Assembly (NCBI RefSeq): GCF_028858725.1
Contig: NC_084760.1
Location: 93,245,867 to 93,309,866, forward strand
Length of the DNA: 64,000 nt
Direction: 5' to 3'
Origin: Colius striatus
Taxonomy: Eukaryota; Chordata; Aves; Coliiformes; Coliidae
Both the position numbers and the translations under genes were made by a program. Positions 1-13,719 of this stretch are shown piece by piece. The notes below the pieces were generated by a model. It was given only the letters and a program-made list of their open reading frames with translations. It was not told where the DNA came from and made no database searches. The number at the start of each line of letters is the position of its first letter. Position 1 is the first letter of the stretch.

Positions 1-3000
1 TGGCACGAGTCCCCAAAGGGGACAGAGATGGCACACCTCTGCCCTGAGCCTTGGTGTTCCAGATGCATTCTCTTCTGTGCTGTGCTACATACCAGCTTCT
101 GCCCTCCTGTGTCTTTTCCTTTTGGTTTTATTTTCAAATGAACCATATCTACCTTTGGGCCTCTGAGCCGCCCAATGGTGCAGGAAACGATATGTCAGAG
201 AGGAGATTTCTTTGCAGAACTGTTGCTGACTCTCCTGCCTGTCTCTTGGGAAGAGCAAGGCTATGTGTACCATACATGGTGCTACTCCTGTCACTCCTTC
301 CGCTCGGCAAACAGAAGGAAAACATACCTTTCAAAAGCATGAATTAAACCTGTCCCTCTTCATCTAATTATCAGATGTGCTCTTTTTAATGGAGAATGTG
401 CAGCTGGTTCCCATCTGCTCAGCTCTGGCTCACTTTTTAATGCTGTTGTTTGGGGTTTTTTCTCCTGCTTTGGGTTAAATTGAGAATGAGGTTTCATGAA
501 ATGGCTGCTGTCAGAAGGAGCTGCCCTGGTCTGCTCCCAGCCACACACCATACGCTCCCATCAGTAGCCTTTTACCAGCTCTTAGGTGCATTGGACCTCT
601 CAGCGGTCTCCTTCACCTTACCATGCAGGCAGAACACTATTTGCTTCCTAAGTTAGTTCTCTGCTTGCATACATAGGAGGCCGGGTTCACTGAGGGGACA
701 GGAAAGCACAGGCTGCAGCGGGAACGTGCTGCCAGGAGCAGGGAAGGGAGAACAGGAGCGGGTTGTCCTCTCAGGGACAGCTTGCAGTTTAGGGCCATGG
801 CTAATGCCAAATAGCGGTGGTTGCACTCCACTGCTGCTCCCAGCTGCGTTCTCCTGCCCTTTCCCTCACTCTGAAGCTAGGGATGGAGTGTCTTCGGGGT
901 GAGTTGATTGAGTCAGCTGGCTGAGCTGCCTGAAAACCACTCATGGTTATGACACGGTTAGTTTGCCACTGTTCTCAGCCAGCTGAACAGATTTGCCCCA
1001 TGGCCACGCAGCCACCCGGTGCAGTATAGGGAAAGCGACGCCAACAGGAAATGCAGACAGAAACTAGCTGGTAGGTCAGCTCAGCTGTAACACCACACTG
1101 CACCCAAAGCAGCAGCCACACCAACCCGGCCACCTTGCTGTTTCCACAATGGTCACATCACTAGATAGCTTGCTTCCCTACCTATGCTCTCTTGCTCTGA
1201 TGACCATTCTTTCTGTGCAGGATCTTTACCCTCCTTATTCTGTGCTAGTAGAATCGCACTCCAGCAGGTAATTTCAACCTCTTCTGATTTGCAGAGAGGC
1301 AGATCCTGCACAGCAGGACTAAATCTATTGACTTCCATTCCTCTGTGGCTTTTGTGGGCCTCAGGACTTGCTCACAGTGGAAACAACCTTGGACTGAAAT
1401 CTATGGCAGAGCAGAACTGCTGAGAATCATAGGTCCCATCTGGCAATAGTGCTTTGACATTCTTTTTCTCTCTCTTACGGTTTTTTCTTTCCCATCAAAG
1501 TTAATAAAACCAGAGCAGCTTGTGGCTGCACCAGCATGAGGCTGGTGAACAAAGATGGAAACTAAGCTACAACTTCCTCACTCTGCTGTCCTAACGGTCA
1601 GCACAGGACAAATGACTGAGATAGGACTTCCCATTCTCTTTATCTGTGGAGGCTGTTCTCAGAGGAGATAAACACTAACATCCTTTCTTACAAAAGTAAT
1701 GCAGGACTCTGCAAGACAGAATTGCAAAGTTTGTGTAGGGGCTGCACTAGTAACCATGCCTTTTCTTGGCTTGCAGATATTCCTCTTGGGGAGAAATGTG
1801 GCTTTTCTCCCCATCACAGCAGAAAGACGTGTTTTGGTATGGTGGGGTTTAGGAGGCAATACTGGCTTATAGTGAAATGCAGCTTCCTTCCTTCTATCTC
1901 ATCCTCTCTATCTCTTGTTAAACTGGCATTATTCCCAGATCTGGTTCACAGCCCAGCCCCATAAACAGTTGAGCCAGTACAATTGTCAGAGTGAATGGCT
2001 GCAAGGAAAGGAGTGTGAATGAAGGAGATGGCAGAGGGAGTGGCAGGCAGGATCTCTTTAAGCTGCCAAACCCTTATTTTTCATAGAGCCAGAGTTGGAG
2101 ACTGGCGCATTTAGTACATCCATAATCTGACCCAGACCCTTTGGCTTAAAATGACAAAGTCTGTTTACACACCTTCTGGTCCATATCTTCTTGATGCTTG
2201 AGAAGAATTGCTGCTGAACAGGTCATATGTGTTTCCTCTTAACTAGAGGGAGAGGTGAATCTTCTTCCTTTCACATGCATTGCTGCAAAGTAATGAAATT
2301 TTTGAATGAGGAGTGAACAATTCATTAACATAGAATTTAAAGTAGTCATGGAGTCATCCTCTGGGGATCTCATCATGTATCCCATGCAAAACAGGGTCTG
2401 GGATGGCTGGCATTGAGGGAGTTTCACCAGGCAAAAACAGAGCAAGAGTTCTCAAAGGAAAAGCCTAACCAAGGTGATTACACCTAAGCAGACAGATTTC
2501 TGAACCCTATTGCCAGGAGAGAAGTATCTGAATGCCTGATTCAGTGGGTGCTCCTACGCACCCATCCTGAAATAGCAGAGGTTAACAATGCTCAAAATGT
2601 CAGCATTAGGACCTTGAGATAAAACAGTATCATAATGAAAGGAGCAATTCTCTGGCTTCCTTCCGTCTGCAGAATCTGTGTAAGCTGGCTTCCACTTAAG
2701 GAGCCCTACCATTGCAATTAGGTGAGTTAAGAGCTGGGTCTTTTGCTGACATGGTTAGGCTGATAAAAGCCCTTGTTCAGATGTAGGTATGCGGACAGAG
2801 GTGGGAGGAATGTGTCTTTAACCTCATTGAGTTATCACAGCAAAAATAAAATCCCAATAGTATCTGCAGTACAGACAAGCCCTTAGGCTGAAAAATACAT
2901 GAATGTAATATCTCCTTTTGTGTGTTGCTTTTGTGATGGGCCTCTGTAGAATGCCCAATGTTGCAATTGTTGAGTAGCCTTTATCTAACAGCAAACCAAT

Positions 3001-6000
3001 AATATTTTTCAGCTTGAGAACAGGCTCTGATATTCACCACATTTCTTTCCAGATCAAAATCTGTGGAAGAAAATCCCTTGCTGTACAGAGTCCCAAAGAT
3101 CACTAGTAGTGTGCTCAGCACCTTCCAGTAACCAGTTAGCCATGATAGCCAGCCAGTTCTTGCTAATCCTCTCTGTTCAAAAAGAGGGCAGTAGCAATCT
3201 TTGCTGGTTGAACCTTATCACTGGTGCAAAATGCTGCATTCAGGTCAGGAGAGATCTGTTCCCACCCCCTCGCTACATTTTGTGTGCAAATTGCAATCAT
3301 CTCACTGTTGATGACTTCAGTGGAATAATCCAGCCCCCAGGCTTTAAGTGGTCACATCAGGAAGGTCTTGACAAAAATAAGTAAGAGCATCCAGTACGGC
3401 CTGTTTGATGAAAATAATACTTCTTTAGAGACAAGTAATTTAATGCATTAATAGCTAACAATTTTAAGCTTTTTAACAGTCACCTGGAAGTCAAGAGAAA
3501 AGTCCTTCAGGAGGCCTGGAAAGTCCTGGAGATCTGAAGAAGAAAATTTCTCTGACACCAGGTGAAAGAAATAAGATGTTAGCTTTAGCATGACATTCAT
3601 TGTGAAAGGGTCCAAAATTTCAATTAATTTTCCTTTTTGGAAGAGCTTATTTTCCTCAGCTTGTAAAATATCTATTTTGAAAGAAAAGTTCCTCCCCTTC
3701 CCCCCCCCACCAGTGACACCTTGCAAGATCTTGCCTTCCTAATGCCTTGCAGGAGTTAGTTTAATGATTCCTTCTGACACCTGAAAGCTCCAAGACTCTA
3801 TAAAGAAGTTGTGAAAGGATTAAATAAATTACTCAGTCACTGTGGCAAATCATAGCCAGGCAGTCAGAACACCGTGAGCCTGAGGTTTCTACAGCTATTG
3901 TATGAGACAGACGACTTCATCTTGTCACCCGTGTAGGACTGCAGTACTATTTTCTTTTCTTCTTTGAACAAACAGGCTCATGGCCAGTGCTTTACCTACC
4001 TCACTTCTAGAAGTGTGGAAGCCACTTAGTTGTCACAAAGCCTCAGACAAAGGTAGACAAAAGCTTTGCAAAAAGTCTCAGCCATCCCTCTCAGCCACCC
4101 CTACTTAGAATGGAGGCTGCTCAATATCTGAAGAGCTGAGCTCTTAGTTATCAAGGGATATAATAAAGTCTTAAATAATCTGCAGACTAGTAGAGGACAA
4201 ATAAAGGCTCTGTCTGGGAAGTTATCCAATCTTCAAGGATTTCCAGTATCCCGTTTCCTAGGTGTCATTAAAAAACCCCACAACCTTAAATTCCACAGCA
4301 ACTTATCTCCCTCTGTGATACCATTATGTATGGATGGCTGGACACACAAAACGTGCCAGCTCTTACCTGACAGCATATTGCTACATGCTGTAGCATGTAA
4401 ATCCATCTCTTGTCTAATGACACAAGTCACTTTTCTTCATCATCACTTTATTCAAACAACCGTACAGTGTGTGCTTGCATGTGCTCTTGTACAAAGAAAC
4501 TGCCTCCCCAGGCAGCTTCTCGCCCTGCCAACACTGCTCCTGAATGCTGAACGCCCTAGCAAAGTAGGGGAGCCCAGGGGGTTTCCAGAGAGCCAGCAGG
4601 GAAAGGTGGGCCTGCATCCACAGCACCATGCCTGGGCACCCGTGCTGCTCCCTGGCTCCTTTCCCAGCTTCCCGTCTGACTGCAGGCAACTCACTTTCAT
4701 TTCTGAGTGTCTCTAATTTCCACCTGGATGAAACATCCCTGCTGGGGAGCTGGGTACAGTCAGTGCGCTCAGAGACATGGCCAGGCCTGGTGCCAAATCA
4801 TTCCTCACATTGCCCAGCTCTCAGACTGGCATCTTCGGGAACAGCCGTGTTTGGCAGCCAACCATTTCCTCACAGGCTGGTGAGCTCACTCCTGCTTCAA
4901 ACCTGGGTCAGAGAGGTTGGCGTGTCCCTTACAAATGGGCTGTTCTTCACCTACACTATAAAAGCCCTGACTGCACTACAAACCAAACAAACCCAACTGC
5001 TTAGTCTTGTCAAGGATGCAGAAGGGACCTGGAGGGTGGGCTGATGCACTCGACTCTGTGAGGCAGGAGGCTGCTGCCATGTAGCCTGGCTGCTCCCTAC
5101 CACAGACCATGCCAGCCCAGTGGGACTCAAGCAGCCACAGCAGCAAACTGGGCACTTGTAAGATTGTTTCTGAAACTTGTCCTTTTTATGTAGCTGGTTT
5201 TTTCTGCACTTCTATTGCTCTGGCTATCTCATTTGGCTTGAGAAAATTGAATTGGCTGGACCACTGGTAATGTCAGCTCACCAGACAGCAGGCCCATGGC
5301 TGAAGGGAAGGGATGGGAAGGGGGAAAGCAGAGCATCTTGTTCTTGCTCTGCCACTTGCTGACTTTTGCATAACTACAAGCAGATCTGCATAACTGCAAA
5401 CATTTTCTTAAAACAGCCCTGCTCTTAGGGGAAATTTTGGCCTGGTAAAGTGTGTTTTCAAACATATGTGGCCACATGTAGTTAAGGACAAATATAGGTT
5501 TCATATGTTGTACAGTACATTGCTGGACTTGCCCCAGCTTATAACTGTATGAGAACAACATCCAACCAAACTGCTCAAAGGAAAGGTTTAGTGCTCTGTT
5601 GTCACCACGCAGGGATTGCCGATAGCACAGGGTCAAGTGCCAGGTAATACTTAGGCTATGCTACAAAGCAGGATAAAATTACCTTTCTGGTAACAAAAGG
5701 TGTAAAATTACCCAGTTTGTCTAACCTTGAATTGCTCCTGCTTTCTGGGGAGTTTATGTCCCAAATTCCTTGAACTATATAAGAAGATGATTGTTATACT
5801 ATTTTATTTTGGTTGGGTGTGCATAAAATAGGGCGGGCTGGTAATACACCGGAGACTGTGCAGAGCAGCAGCTGTTACACTTTCAAAGAGCATTACTGAG
5901 CTTTTTATAGTTGGCTGCAGTTGACATCATGGCTAAATAGAGTCTCACTCTAAAATATATCCCACCCAGACTACGCAACCTTAAAGCCATGTATTGCTTG

Positions 6001-9000
6001 GAGGAGAGAGGGCCACAAGAAGCAAGGCAGTGCCAGCAAGTAAGTAAAAGCCTGGGGATGTGTTTTCATTTTTTTTCTTGCATCCATTAGAAATGCTCTT
6101 GAAAGACTCCTCCAGGAAGAGCAGCTGCCTCTGGAAAAGAGTGACAAGGTGAAAGCTCTCAGTTTGGGACGCAGCATTCAAATCTGGCCCCGCTCAGTGG
6201 TCACCGACAACGGTAGTGACTCAGAGAGCAGGAAGCTTTGTTAGGGCCTCACAGCTGATGGTCCCGACCAGAAGAGGCCGAGTGCTTTCACTCTTTAACC
6301 ACTGGTGCCATCTTGATGCTGCTGGAACCTGGGTAAAAGCAGCTGAGCAGTAAAAATCATTAGTGAGGAGTATCACACATCCACACCCCTTTATGGACTC
6401 AATCAGCAGCTTCCAGAGATTTCGGGAGAATGCTTTGCACCGTACTCACCACGAATAATGAAGCTGAGTTTGGGGGAGGCTTATCCTGAACTCAAGGGTA
6501 CTGAGGATAATGGTTTCTGGGGATGACATCTGCTGCAGCACAGACCTCCTGAACAAAACCTCTGCATTGCTTTAAATCCTCGCAGCATGGCACACTGCTG
6601 CCCTAAGGACCTTCTGCTCTAGCATCAGGGAGAACAGTTTGGGAACAAGTCCCATAAACCTCCAGATGGGAACTCACTACATGGATTCAGAGCACCTCTT
6701 GCCTGTACTCTGCAATCTCTGTAGCTAATGCAAGGGGACTAGGGCCTAAAGGAAGAGTTTGGGCTAGGATGGCCCTCCACACTGCAGTGCTCCATGCACT
6801 CACCTGGGTTATGACAGCACGTAAGAAACCACATACTTCCTCTGCCAGCTAGAGAGACACGGGAGGAGATACCTGATGTACTTCTTCCCTATGCCCGCCT
6901 GGCATTTCTGACCAGCTAGCAGTGATGTCAGCCCATGGAGCTGAAATCCAAAGTATCCAAATGGTTGCCTAGGTTCTTTCCAGGCTCCCTTTTCTCTTTC
7001 CATCATCACATCTGTTGGCTGACAACAGACGTGAGGATAAAAGAGCAGGAGCAGCCCCTGTGACTGCTGTATGTAACTGGTTCTCTTCCACATGGAGTAT
7101 TTGCAAGACACTTCTGGTTCAAATTCTTCCAAAGGTGCTGCTCATGGGACTGCCTGTGTGATAATATGATAATGATATGATAAAATGATATGAATGATAA
7201 AATAGGGGAGGCGGACAAATAAAGTTTTAGTACAGAGGTTTCACTGGTACTGGTTGTATGAGGTCTATGAACCCCAACAGTTCTAAATTCACCCTGTGCT
7301 TGCACATATCCGAAGATGTACATTACTATATTGCTGGACACACTCCATGTGAATGGCCTGGGTTTCCTGAGGTGACTTCCACAGCTTTACATGCACTGCA
7401 CCTTCCTCTTAATCTGTGACTGAAGATTGTTTGTTTTTCAGCTACTGTTTCTTCTGAGGTCTTAAAAGACCTCATGGGGAAATGTCAGTGTCTTATTCTC
7501 TCCCTGGCCTGCTCTTTTTCACCTTGCAAGGGCCCACCTGGCAAGAAGCCCATCTAAAAGGCCAAGCCAGGAAGGTCTAGCCTACCTTCGCCAGGAAAGG
7601 CTGCAGAATGTGAGGAGACAGTGCATCACCACAGTCTGAGAGCCTTCCCTGGGCATTGGTTAGATGGCGTGCCAAAAATGTCACAGGTAAGAGTTACTGG
7701 AACAGCTCCTTTCACAATGTGCCACTGTTCACCATCTCAAGGGTGAGATGACTCCTCTATGGAGACTCCTCCTCTTTTAAGGGTGTGAAGTCTCCTCTAT
7801 GCTGGCAAAGGTATCATCCCCTTAGCCAAGTGCGTTGGCACATGCCCAGCACAGTAGCCAGGAATGATCAGCAGCACTGCCTTCCCTCTTCCAAAGTGTC
7901 AGATGATTTCTGCTTAAACACCACCAACCACAGAAGTCCTCTCCAGGTCACCGCAAGGCTGGTGCTGCCCTCTTTGTTCTGTGCTCCCACCTGGCACTAC
8001 CCGAGAGGACCAGCGGAGAGTGTCACACCATCTCCCCACCAAGGCACATGCAGCCTGTGTACTTCATGCCTAGCAACTGAGAGTGGTGGCCCACAGCATC
8101 CTCACAACGGCACCAGTGCTGCCCTCTGCTCCTCTGCGCTGGAATAAACACACAGCTCTAACAGCCAAATCTCTGTTTTAACAAGCACTGCTGCTTTTCT
8201 TCAGGAAGGAGGTGGAAAATAATACTTTCCTATATAGCAACAGCTACACTAGGAGTATTTTGCTCACGTAGTCCACCAATAAATATGTCTAATGGAGGCA
8301 TTTCCTCACCAAGAAAGTGCCATTAAAACAAGTACATCCCTTGCTTATTTTCTGCAGTGCCTACCAGGGGCACTGCTAACAAAGGTATTTTCCACTTAGC
8401 TTTCCCCTTCCTATTCATACCATGCCCAATGGTCAGGTCCCAAACAGCCCAAGCTTCAAGCAGAAAAAAGAAGAAAAAGCAATTATCTGATCTATGATTA
8501 TTCTGCAAGTGCACCAAAGAGCATTTAATGACACGTCCTTTTCACAGTTCATGATTTCTACGTGCCTGCATGGAGAATGCCAGCAATCCAGACTCACAGG
8601 TACGAGGATTTTACAGCATTTATGAAGAAAAAGTGAATAAGTCTTTCCTGCTGTGTGATGTAGTCCATGGTTTCTGCATCTGCTGAAAAAATGGCACGAG
8701 TTTAAGAAGACCTGGGAACGGTGGACAGAGGAAAGAAGTCAGGCAGACCTGCAATGACCTGGTCTTCTGCAGCTCTTCTTGCAGATGTATTTTACATGGT
8801 CCTAAGGAAAATTCACATCTGAAACCAACTTTTCTGCTTTGGTTCCTTCAGCAATGGGGCCACAGGCAAGATAGAGTGGCAAGATGCATATGCTTGGACA
8901 GCCCAGACTCAGCTACATACTGTTAATAGCAACTTGTTGCTGTGGAAAGCTGAACTCCAAAGACCTGTTGGAGATGCTCACACACATCCTGGTCATTTTG

Positions 9001-9270
9001 TTAGGAAGAAGAAGGAGCTCATCATACAGCAGCTTGGTTGTGTAGGTACCTGTGTGGCTACTTGCATTTCAGAGTTAGAAATTCTCCTGGTCCCTCAAAC
9101 AGGAGCCTGCTCCATGCAGCTAGCGGAGAGACCACCATTTGTCTGAGGAGATGCAAAATCAGGCTCTACAGGCAGGGAGGATCCATTTCCATGTGTCAGG
9201 AGGATTTCCAGTGACAGGAGGTTCTCTGTTTCTCTTGGACTGCCAGGACTCCTGCTCCCTCATCTGATAA
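1..9270. other. Intergenic sequence, no gene recognised
   Basis: Open frames here are short (at most about 138 codons), are not conserved with any family I know, and overlap on both strands, as expected by chance. In mammals the gene on this side of MIXL1 is ACBD3, but no exon of it is visible, so its 5' end probably lies left of the window. The only local structure is an ATGATA-rich patch near 7.15 kb. Distant enhancers of MIXL1 could lie here, but none can be picked out from one sequence. Confidence 0.6.
7158..7203. repeat. Degenerate ATGATA-type simple repeat
   Basis: About 45 bp built from imperfect copies of 'atgata' and 'gataaaatg'. It is a short, decayed microsatellite with no evidence of function. 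Confidence 0.6.
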
Positions 9271-9600
9271 TGTCCTGGTTTAGGCCCATCAGGGAACAAA
9301 AGACCACGATTAGCCTCAAGTACCGAAGACATGAGGATTGCCAAAGGGCAGGGAGAGCTTAATTGCTGCTTAAGGTTCAGGACAAAACAGACCAGGCTAC
9401 TCGGCTTGGGGAAGAAAACACAAAATAATTTAATGCAACATCAACTAAAACATAACCATAAAACCCCAAAACACAACCAACATAAAACAACACAGAGTGG
9501 TACAACTATGAAGAATCCAACCAGCCCTTTAAGAACACCTTCTCCGCACTCTTCCTCTCCTTCCGGGCTCAGAGCCCTGATCCTGGTGTTTTTACTTTTA
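9271..9600 (-). mobile_element. Endogenous retrovirus LTR fragment, antisense
   Basis: On the + strand this starts with TGTCCTGGTTTAGGCCC and runs to about 'ctgatcctggtgttttta'. Its reverse complement closely matches the last ~330 bp of the LTR-like element at 45239-46214, including the ATTAAA-type poly(A) signal region and the stretch before the terminal CCTAAACCA. Similarity stops near 9600, so only the 3' part of the LTR is recognisable. The first bases look like a true LTR terminus; no matching target-site duplication was found because the other end is lost. A 92-codon open frame at 9331-9609 lies inside it and has a partner in the other copy, but it is a by-product of the shared repeat and not a gene. 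Confidence 0.7.
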
Positions 9601-12600
9601 CCTAAGTGATGTTGTGACTGATTTAACAGTGTGCCTGGTTTTCCCACTTCCAGTCACTGCCATAAAGACAGTCTACAGTCATGTTTCAGGCATTGCCAGC
9701 GAGCCGGAGGCTGGTGACAAGAGGATAGCAGTGGTGGAACTGCAAATAGAAACCTCTACTATGATGCTGCTGCACCTTTTTTTGATCAGCCTTGCAGCAA
9801 AGTCTCGTCAAAGACCTTAAGGCAACATCTGAGATGTGAAGATACCACAGCTGAAGAGGAAAAACGTGAGACATAGGGGATGGCCAAGATGGCAGCAGAG
9901 AGCTGCTGGGATTGCTGCTGCCTGGAGTCACTCTTATGTGGGATTGTAGTTGTCTCATTTGGAGTAATAAATGTATTTGGTCTTTGGCATGTGCCCAGCA
10001 GCATGGAGAAACTTCCAGGGGCAGGAAAGAAAAGCTGTCAAAAAGAAAAGTCTTAAATCCCCCAAGTAAAATGTGTAAGACAAGCTTGGTCAAATGCAAA
10101 GGAAAGGGGACAGAATCTGGGAGACTAAAAGATAATGGAAAAAAGAGACAAAAGTACCAATAAAAGGAAAGAGAGGAAGACCTTTAGGCAACAAAGGAAA
10201 GGACTAAGGAGGTGACAAGGGTGTGCCCTTGAAAAACAAGGCCAAACAGAAAAATAACCCTGCCAGAAATAAAAGCAGAGGAACTGAGCTTGAATAACAG
10301 GAGAAGAAAAATGGTCATCACATAAAATGGGGTATGGGAGAACAGGGGACATTTTGAAGGTCTAAGGCAAGAGCTGCCTGAGCGGCGGGGTAGGAATGGT
10401 CCCAGGCAGAGGGGAGGGACATGCCCTAGAGAGCCTGTTTACAGAGAGGAGCAGGCAGCAGACAGCTTATCTGGGATGGTGGAGGCAGGAGGGTGGGACA
10501 GTGGGGGAGGAAGATGGAGATGCTTTTCTATGCAAATACATGGAGCTTCTGTGTGAGTCAGACACCAGAAAACTGAGCCGTGGGCTTGCAAAAATCAGGA
10601 TAACCCACAGAAAAAAATGCCTACCCGGTTCATTGTGTGGCATTTGCTTTCTTTTTCTCTCCTTCAGTATGATTTTAAACAGCAAAGAAATATGAGTCAA
10701 TTTATGCATGGAAGAGAATTATTTAACCAAATAGCACAGTAACCACTGCACTCCCCACCTATCCTCACCCAAAACTGCTGATTTAAGGATCCTCACCTCA
10801 CGTGGAACGTTCCACCTTCCATCTACACGTTACATCTGAAAACATTCCAAACTCTATAGAGGCCTGAATATTTTTGGAGTTAAACAACCCAGGAAAAAAA
10901 TGCTATAGCAAATCAAAATGGTTTTATTGCAAATGCCACGATACACGAGAGACCAACTGTCCCTTGTCTCCAAAACTATCCAGAAAAGATGATTCAGAAT
11001 GAATGGTAAGACTGAAGCCAGAGTACTTGCCTTGGCATGTGTCTGAGTGGCAGCAGGGAAACGCAGGGAAGCCAGCTGAAGACATCTCTGGTCAATACCA
11101 CTCAGAGAGAACAGACTTGTGAGGCTTAACAGTACCAGAGCAACCAAGGGCAGAGAAAAGATACTGGATCTGCATTTGTACTGCAACCGGCGTCTGACCT
11201 TATTGGCAAAGTTCTGGGTCTATGTTTCATTGCCTTCTGGGAGAAGGACAAAGTTAAATTATTGTAAAAATCTATTTGTTGCAGTAGCTCACACTCTCAG
11301 ACAGACACCAAACACTGCAAGACAGAGACACAGAAGCTTGCAACAGTCATTTGCTAAGTTGGGGTAGAAGGAAGATCTCACCACTGCAGGAGATGATGAT
11401 AAGGGTTTAGGAGTCTGCCAAGGTACAAAACAATGCCCTAACACTGCTTGTTAAAGCCAAGGAGCCTGAAAAAGGAAGAGAGGGGACTGTACAGAGCTTG
11501 TTTTCTTCCCCCCCCCCCCCCCCCCCCGTTATTCAGTGCTATTAAAAGAGGATGTGGCTTCTGCCTTCCCTTGACGGCCCTGTTGTGTGTATTATTCTGG
11601 CTGCCTCTCCTGAGTAGGCGCTGTATGAAACAGCAAACAGGGTCCTGTCTTTTTCCTTAGTTCTTCCATTCTTATCTTCTTTGAGTTCTTTAGAGGTTTT
11701 TTGTTGTTGTTTATATGCAGATATAGAGTTTTTTCCTTTGCTTGTACAGTGAATTAATAAAACATTACTGAGAGTTCAGCTAAACCAGTAATTTTATGCA
11801 TACAACCACCTGCATCAACAGTTGTTAAAAATCCTTTGTTAAGGAAAATATCTCTAAAAATGGGGTGTGACCCATGAGAGTAGGCAAAGCAACACAATAT
11901 GCTCTCTTAAATAGAGGCTTTAGATTCTCTCACAGTACCATATACTACAAAATCTGAAGGCACAGAGATAAATGGCAACAAGGAATTGTTTCAGCCTAGT
12001 GCTTGCTGCCACAGCAATCTTTGTGGGACTGCGCACTGACTGCAGGAGCCATAGTCAGGTACACAGGCCCTGCCATTCTCTGGATATCTCAAAACTCCTG
12101 AGGCTTAATAGAGTCTAAATTCAATCCTAAATATCCCCTGCCCTTTCAACCAGCCTCTCCTATCTCCAGGTAGCTTCCTCCCTATTGCCCTGTCCTTTCC
12201 CTCTCCCCACTCCCACAATTTGCTCTTATCTCCCTCCTACTCCCAAATCCTTGATATCCCTCTCCCTGTCAAAGGTAGGGAGCCAGCTGCCAGCCATCAG
12301 ACATACTCTGCCCTTGCCCCTTTGTAATGTCTAGGTCTCCTCTGAACCTGAGCATCTCACCCCAAATCTGTTCCTGTTGGGATTTAGCAGATGCAGCCCC
12401 TTGATCTTTTCATATGCATTTGCTAGGTCCTTACGCCTCCCCCACGGCCCCTTTCTTCAAGGCTTTCTGTGTGTCTGAAGCTCTTATCAACTTCTTGGAA
12501 CAGAATACACGAAAGGCACCACCAGGTCTTGAAGTCTCGTCTCACACCTCTCAGGAAATGGCTTACCCCACCAAGTCACATCCCCCTCCTAAGCACGGGG

Positions 12601-13317
12601 CTAAAGTCACAAGACACTATTAGTTCCTTGTTGCCAAAAACAAAGAGAGAAGGCAGTTTAATTTTCAAAGGAAAATAGATCATGTGTATAGATGTAATCA
12701 GATCCTAGCCCAGCAAGACAGCCTGTCATTCAGAGAGGACACAACCCTGCTTGTCACATTACATTTACTTTAACCCCGTGGAAGATCTGTGCATAGAGCT
12801 GGTGGGCAAGACTGGCCCTTTGCTGAAATAACTTGTGGCACTGCAGCTGGGCTGGGCTGCACAAACAGGGTGCTGCCTTAGGGACTGATGTCACCAGCAT
12901 CGTTCTGGTTCTCCCATGCGATAGGCTCCATCACATATGATCTGATTTGTAGGTACAAAAGCCTTGAAAGGGGTTCAGCTCAGCCCCTCAGCCACAGGTG
13001 AGTGTTCAGGATACTGTGGCCACACTGTTATGAGTCACACCATCAGCCACACAGCAGGGAGAGCAGCAGTGCCCAGGCACATGCTGCCAACTGGAACATC
13101 CTGGAGTATGGCCAAGTCACGCTTCTGACCTTGTAATAAGACCCTGGATCTACCTCATTGTCTCATAGGTGGAGGCGAGTCTGAAGGTCAGAGGCAAATA
13201 CAGCTGTTTCAGTTTTACAGATGTGAAGCTGTGGCACAGAAGTCAGCATCTTGCCTCTTCTCTGTAGAGTGCTGAGCCCTGTTTTCAGAAAGGCTCGGCT
13301 CTGTTCTGGGACTCTCC
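9601..13317. other. Intergenic sequence, no gene recognised
   Basis: No exon or conserved frame is visible. The + strand is purine-rich from about 10.0 to 10.5 kb, which might be relic sequence beside the LTR fragment, but no gag, pol or env homology can be seen. A C20 tract lies at 11508-11527, and a pyrimidine-rich block runs from about 12.12 to 12.27 kb. Confidence 0.5.
11508..11527. repeat. C20 homopolymer
   Basis: An uninterrupted run of 20 cytosines preceded by 'tttctt' and followed by 'gttatt'. Such a tract is prone to length error in sequencing and could form G-quadruplex or i-motif structures; that part is inference. Confidence 0.9.
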
Positions 13318-13719
13318 TGGGAGAACAAGTCTGATGAGGAGTGACTCAGGGAACTGAGGTTGTTTAGGCTGGAGGAGACTGAGGGGTGAAATGATCACTC
13401 ACTACAACTGCCTGAAAGGAGGTTGTAGTAAGGTGGGGTTTGGTCTCCCAAGTAGTAAGTGAAAGGATGAGATGAATCGGCTTCAAGTTGTTCCAGGGGA
13501 GGTTTAGATTGGATATTAGGAAGAACTTCTTCACTGAGAGCGTTGTTAAGCATTGGAACAGGCTGCCCAGGGAGGTGGTGGAATCACCATCCCTGGAGAT
13601 ATTTAAAAACTGTGTAGATGAGGTGCTGAGGGACATGGCTTAGTGGTGGGCTTGGCAGTACTGAGTTAACAATTGGGCTTAAAGATCTTTTCTAATCTAA
13701 ATGATTCTGTGATTCTATG
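13318..13719 (+). mobile_element. CR1 LINE 3' end, sense
   Basis: This holds the CR1 hallmarks in order: 'ctggaggagactgaggggtg', then 'ttggatattaggaagaactt', then 'aggctgcccagggaggtggt', and it ends in the octamer-type tail 'gattctgtgattctatga'. The 5' end is truncated as usual. Small gaps against the other copies suggest an older insertion. The left boundary is approximate. Confidence 0.9.

Noticed and set aside
2083-2145. Possible old CR1 tail ('catagagccagagttggaga')
   Set aside because: Only a short, weak resemblance to CR1 3' ends; not enough to call without a repeat-library search.
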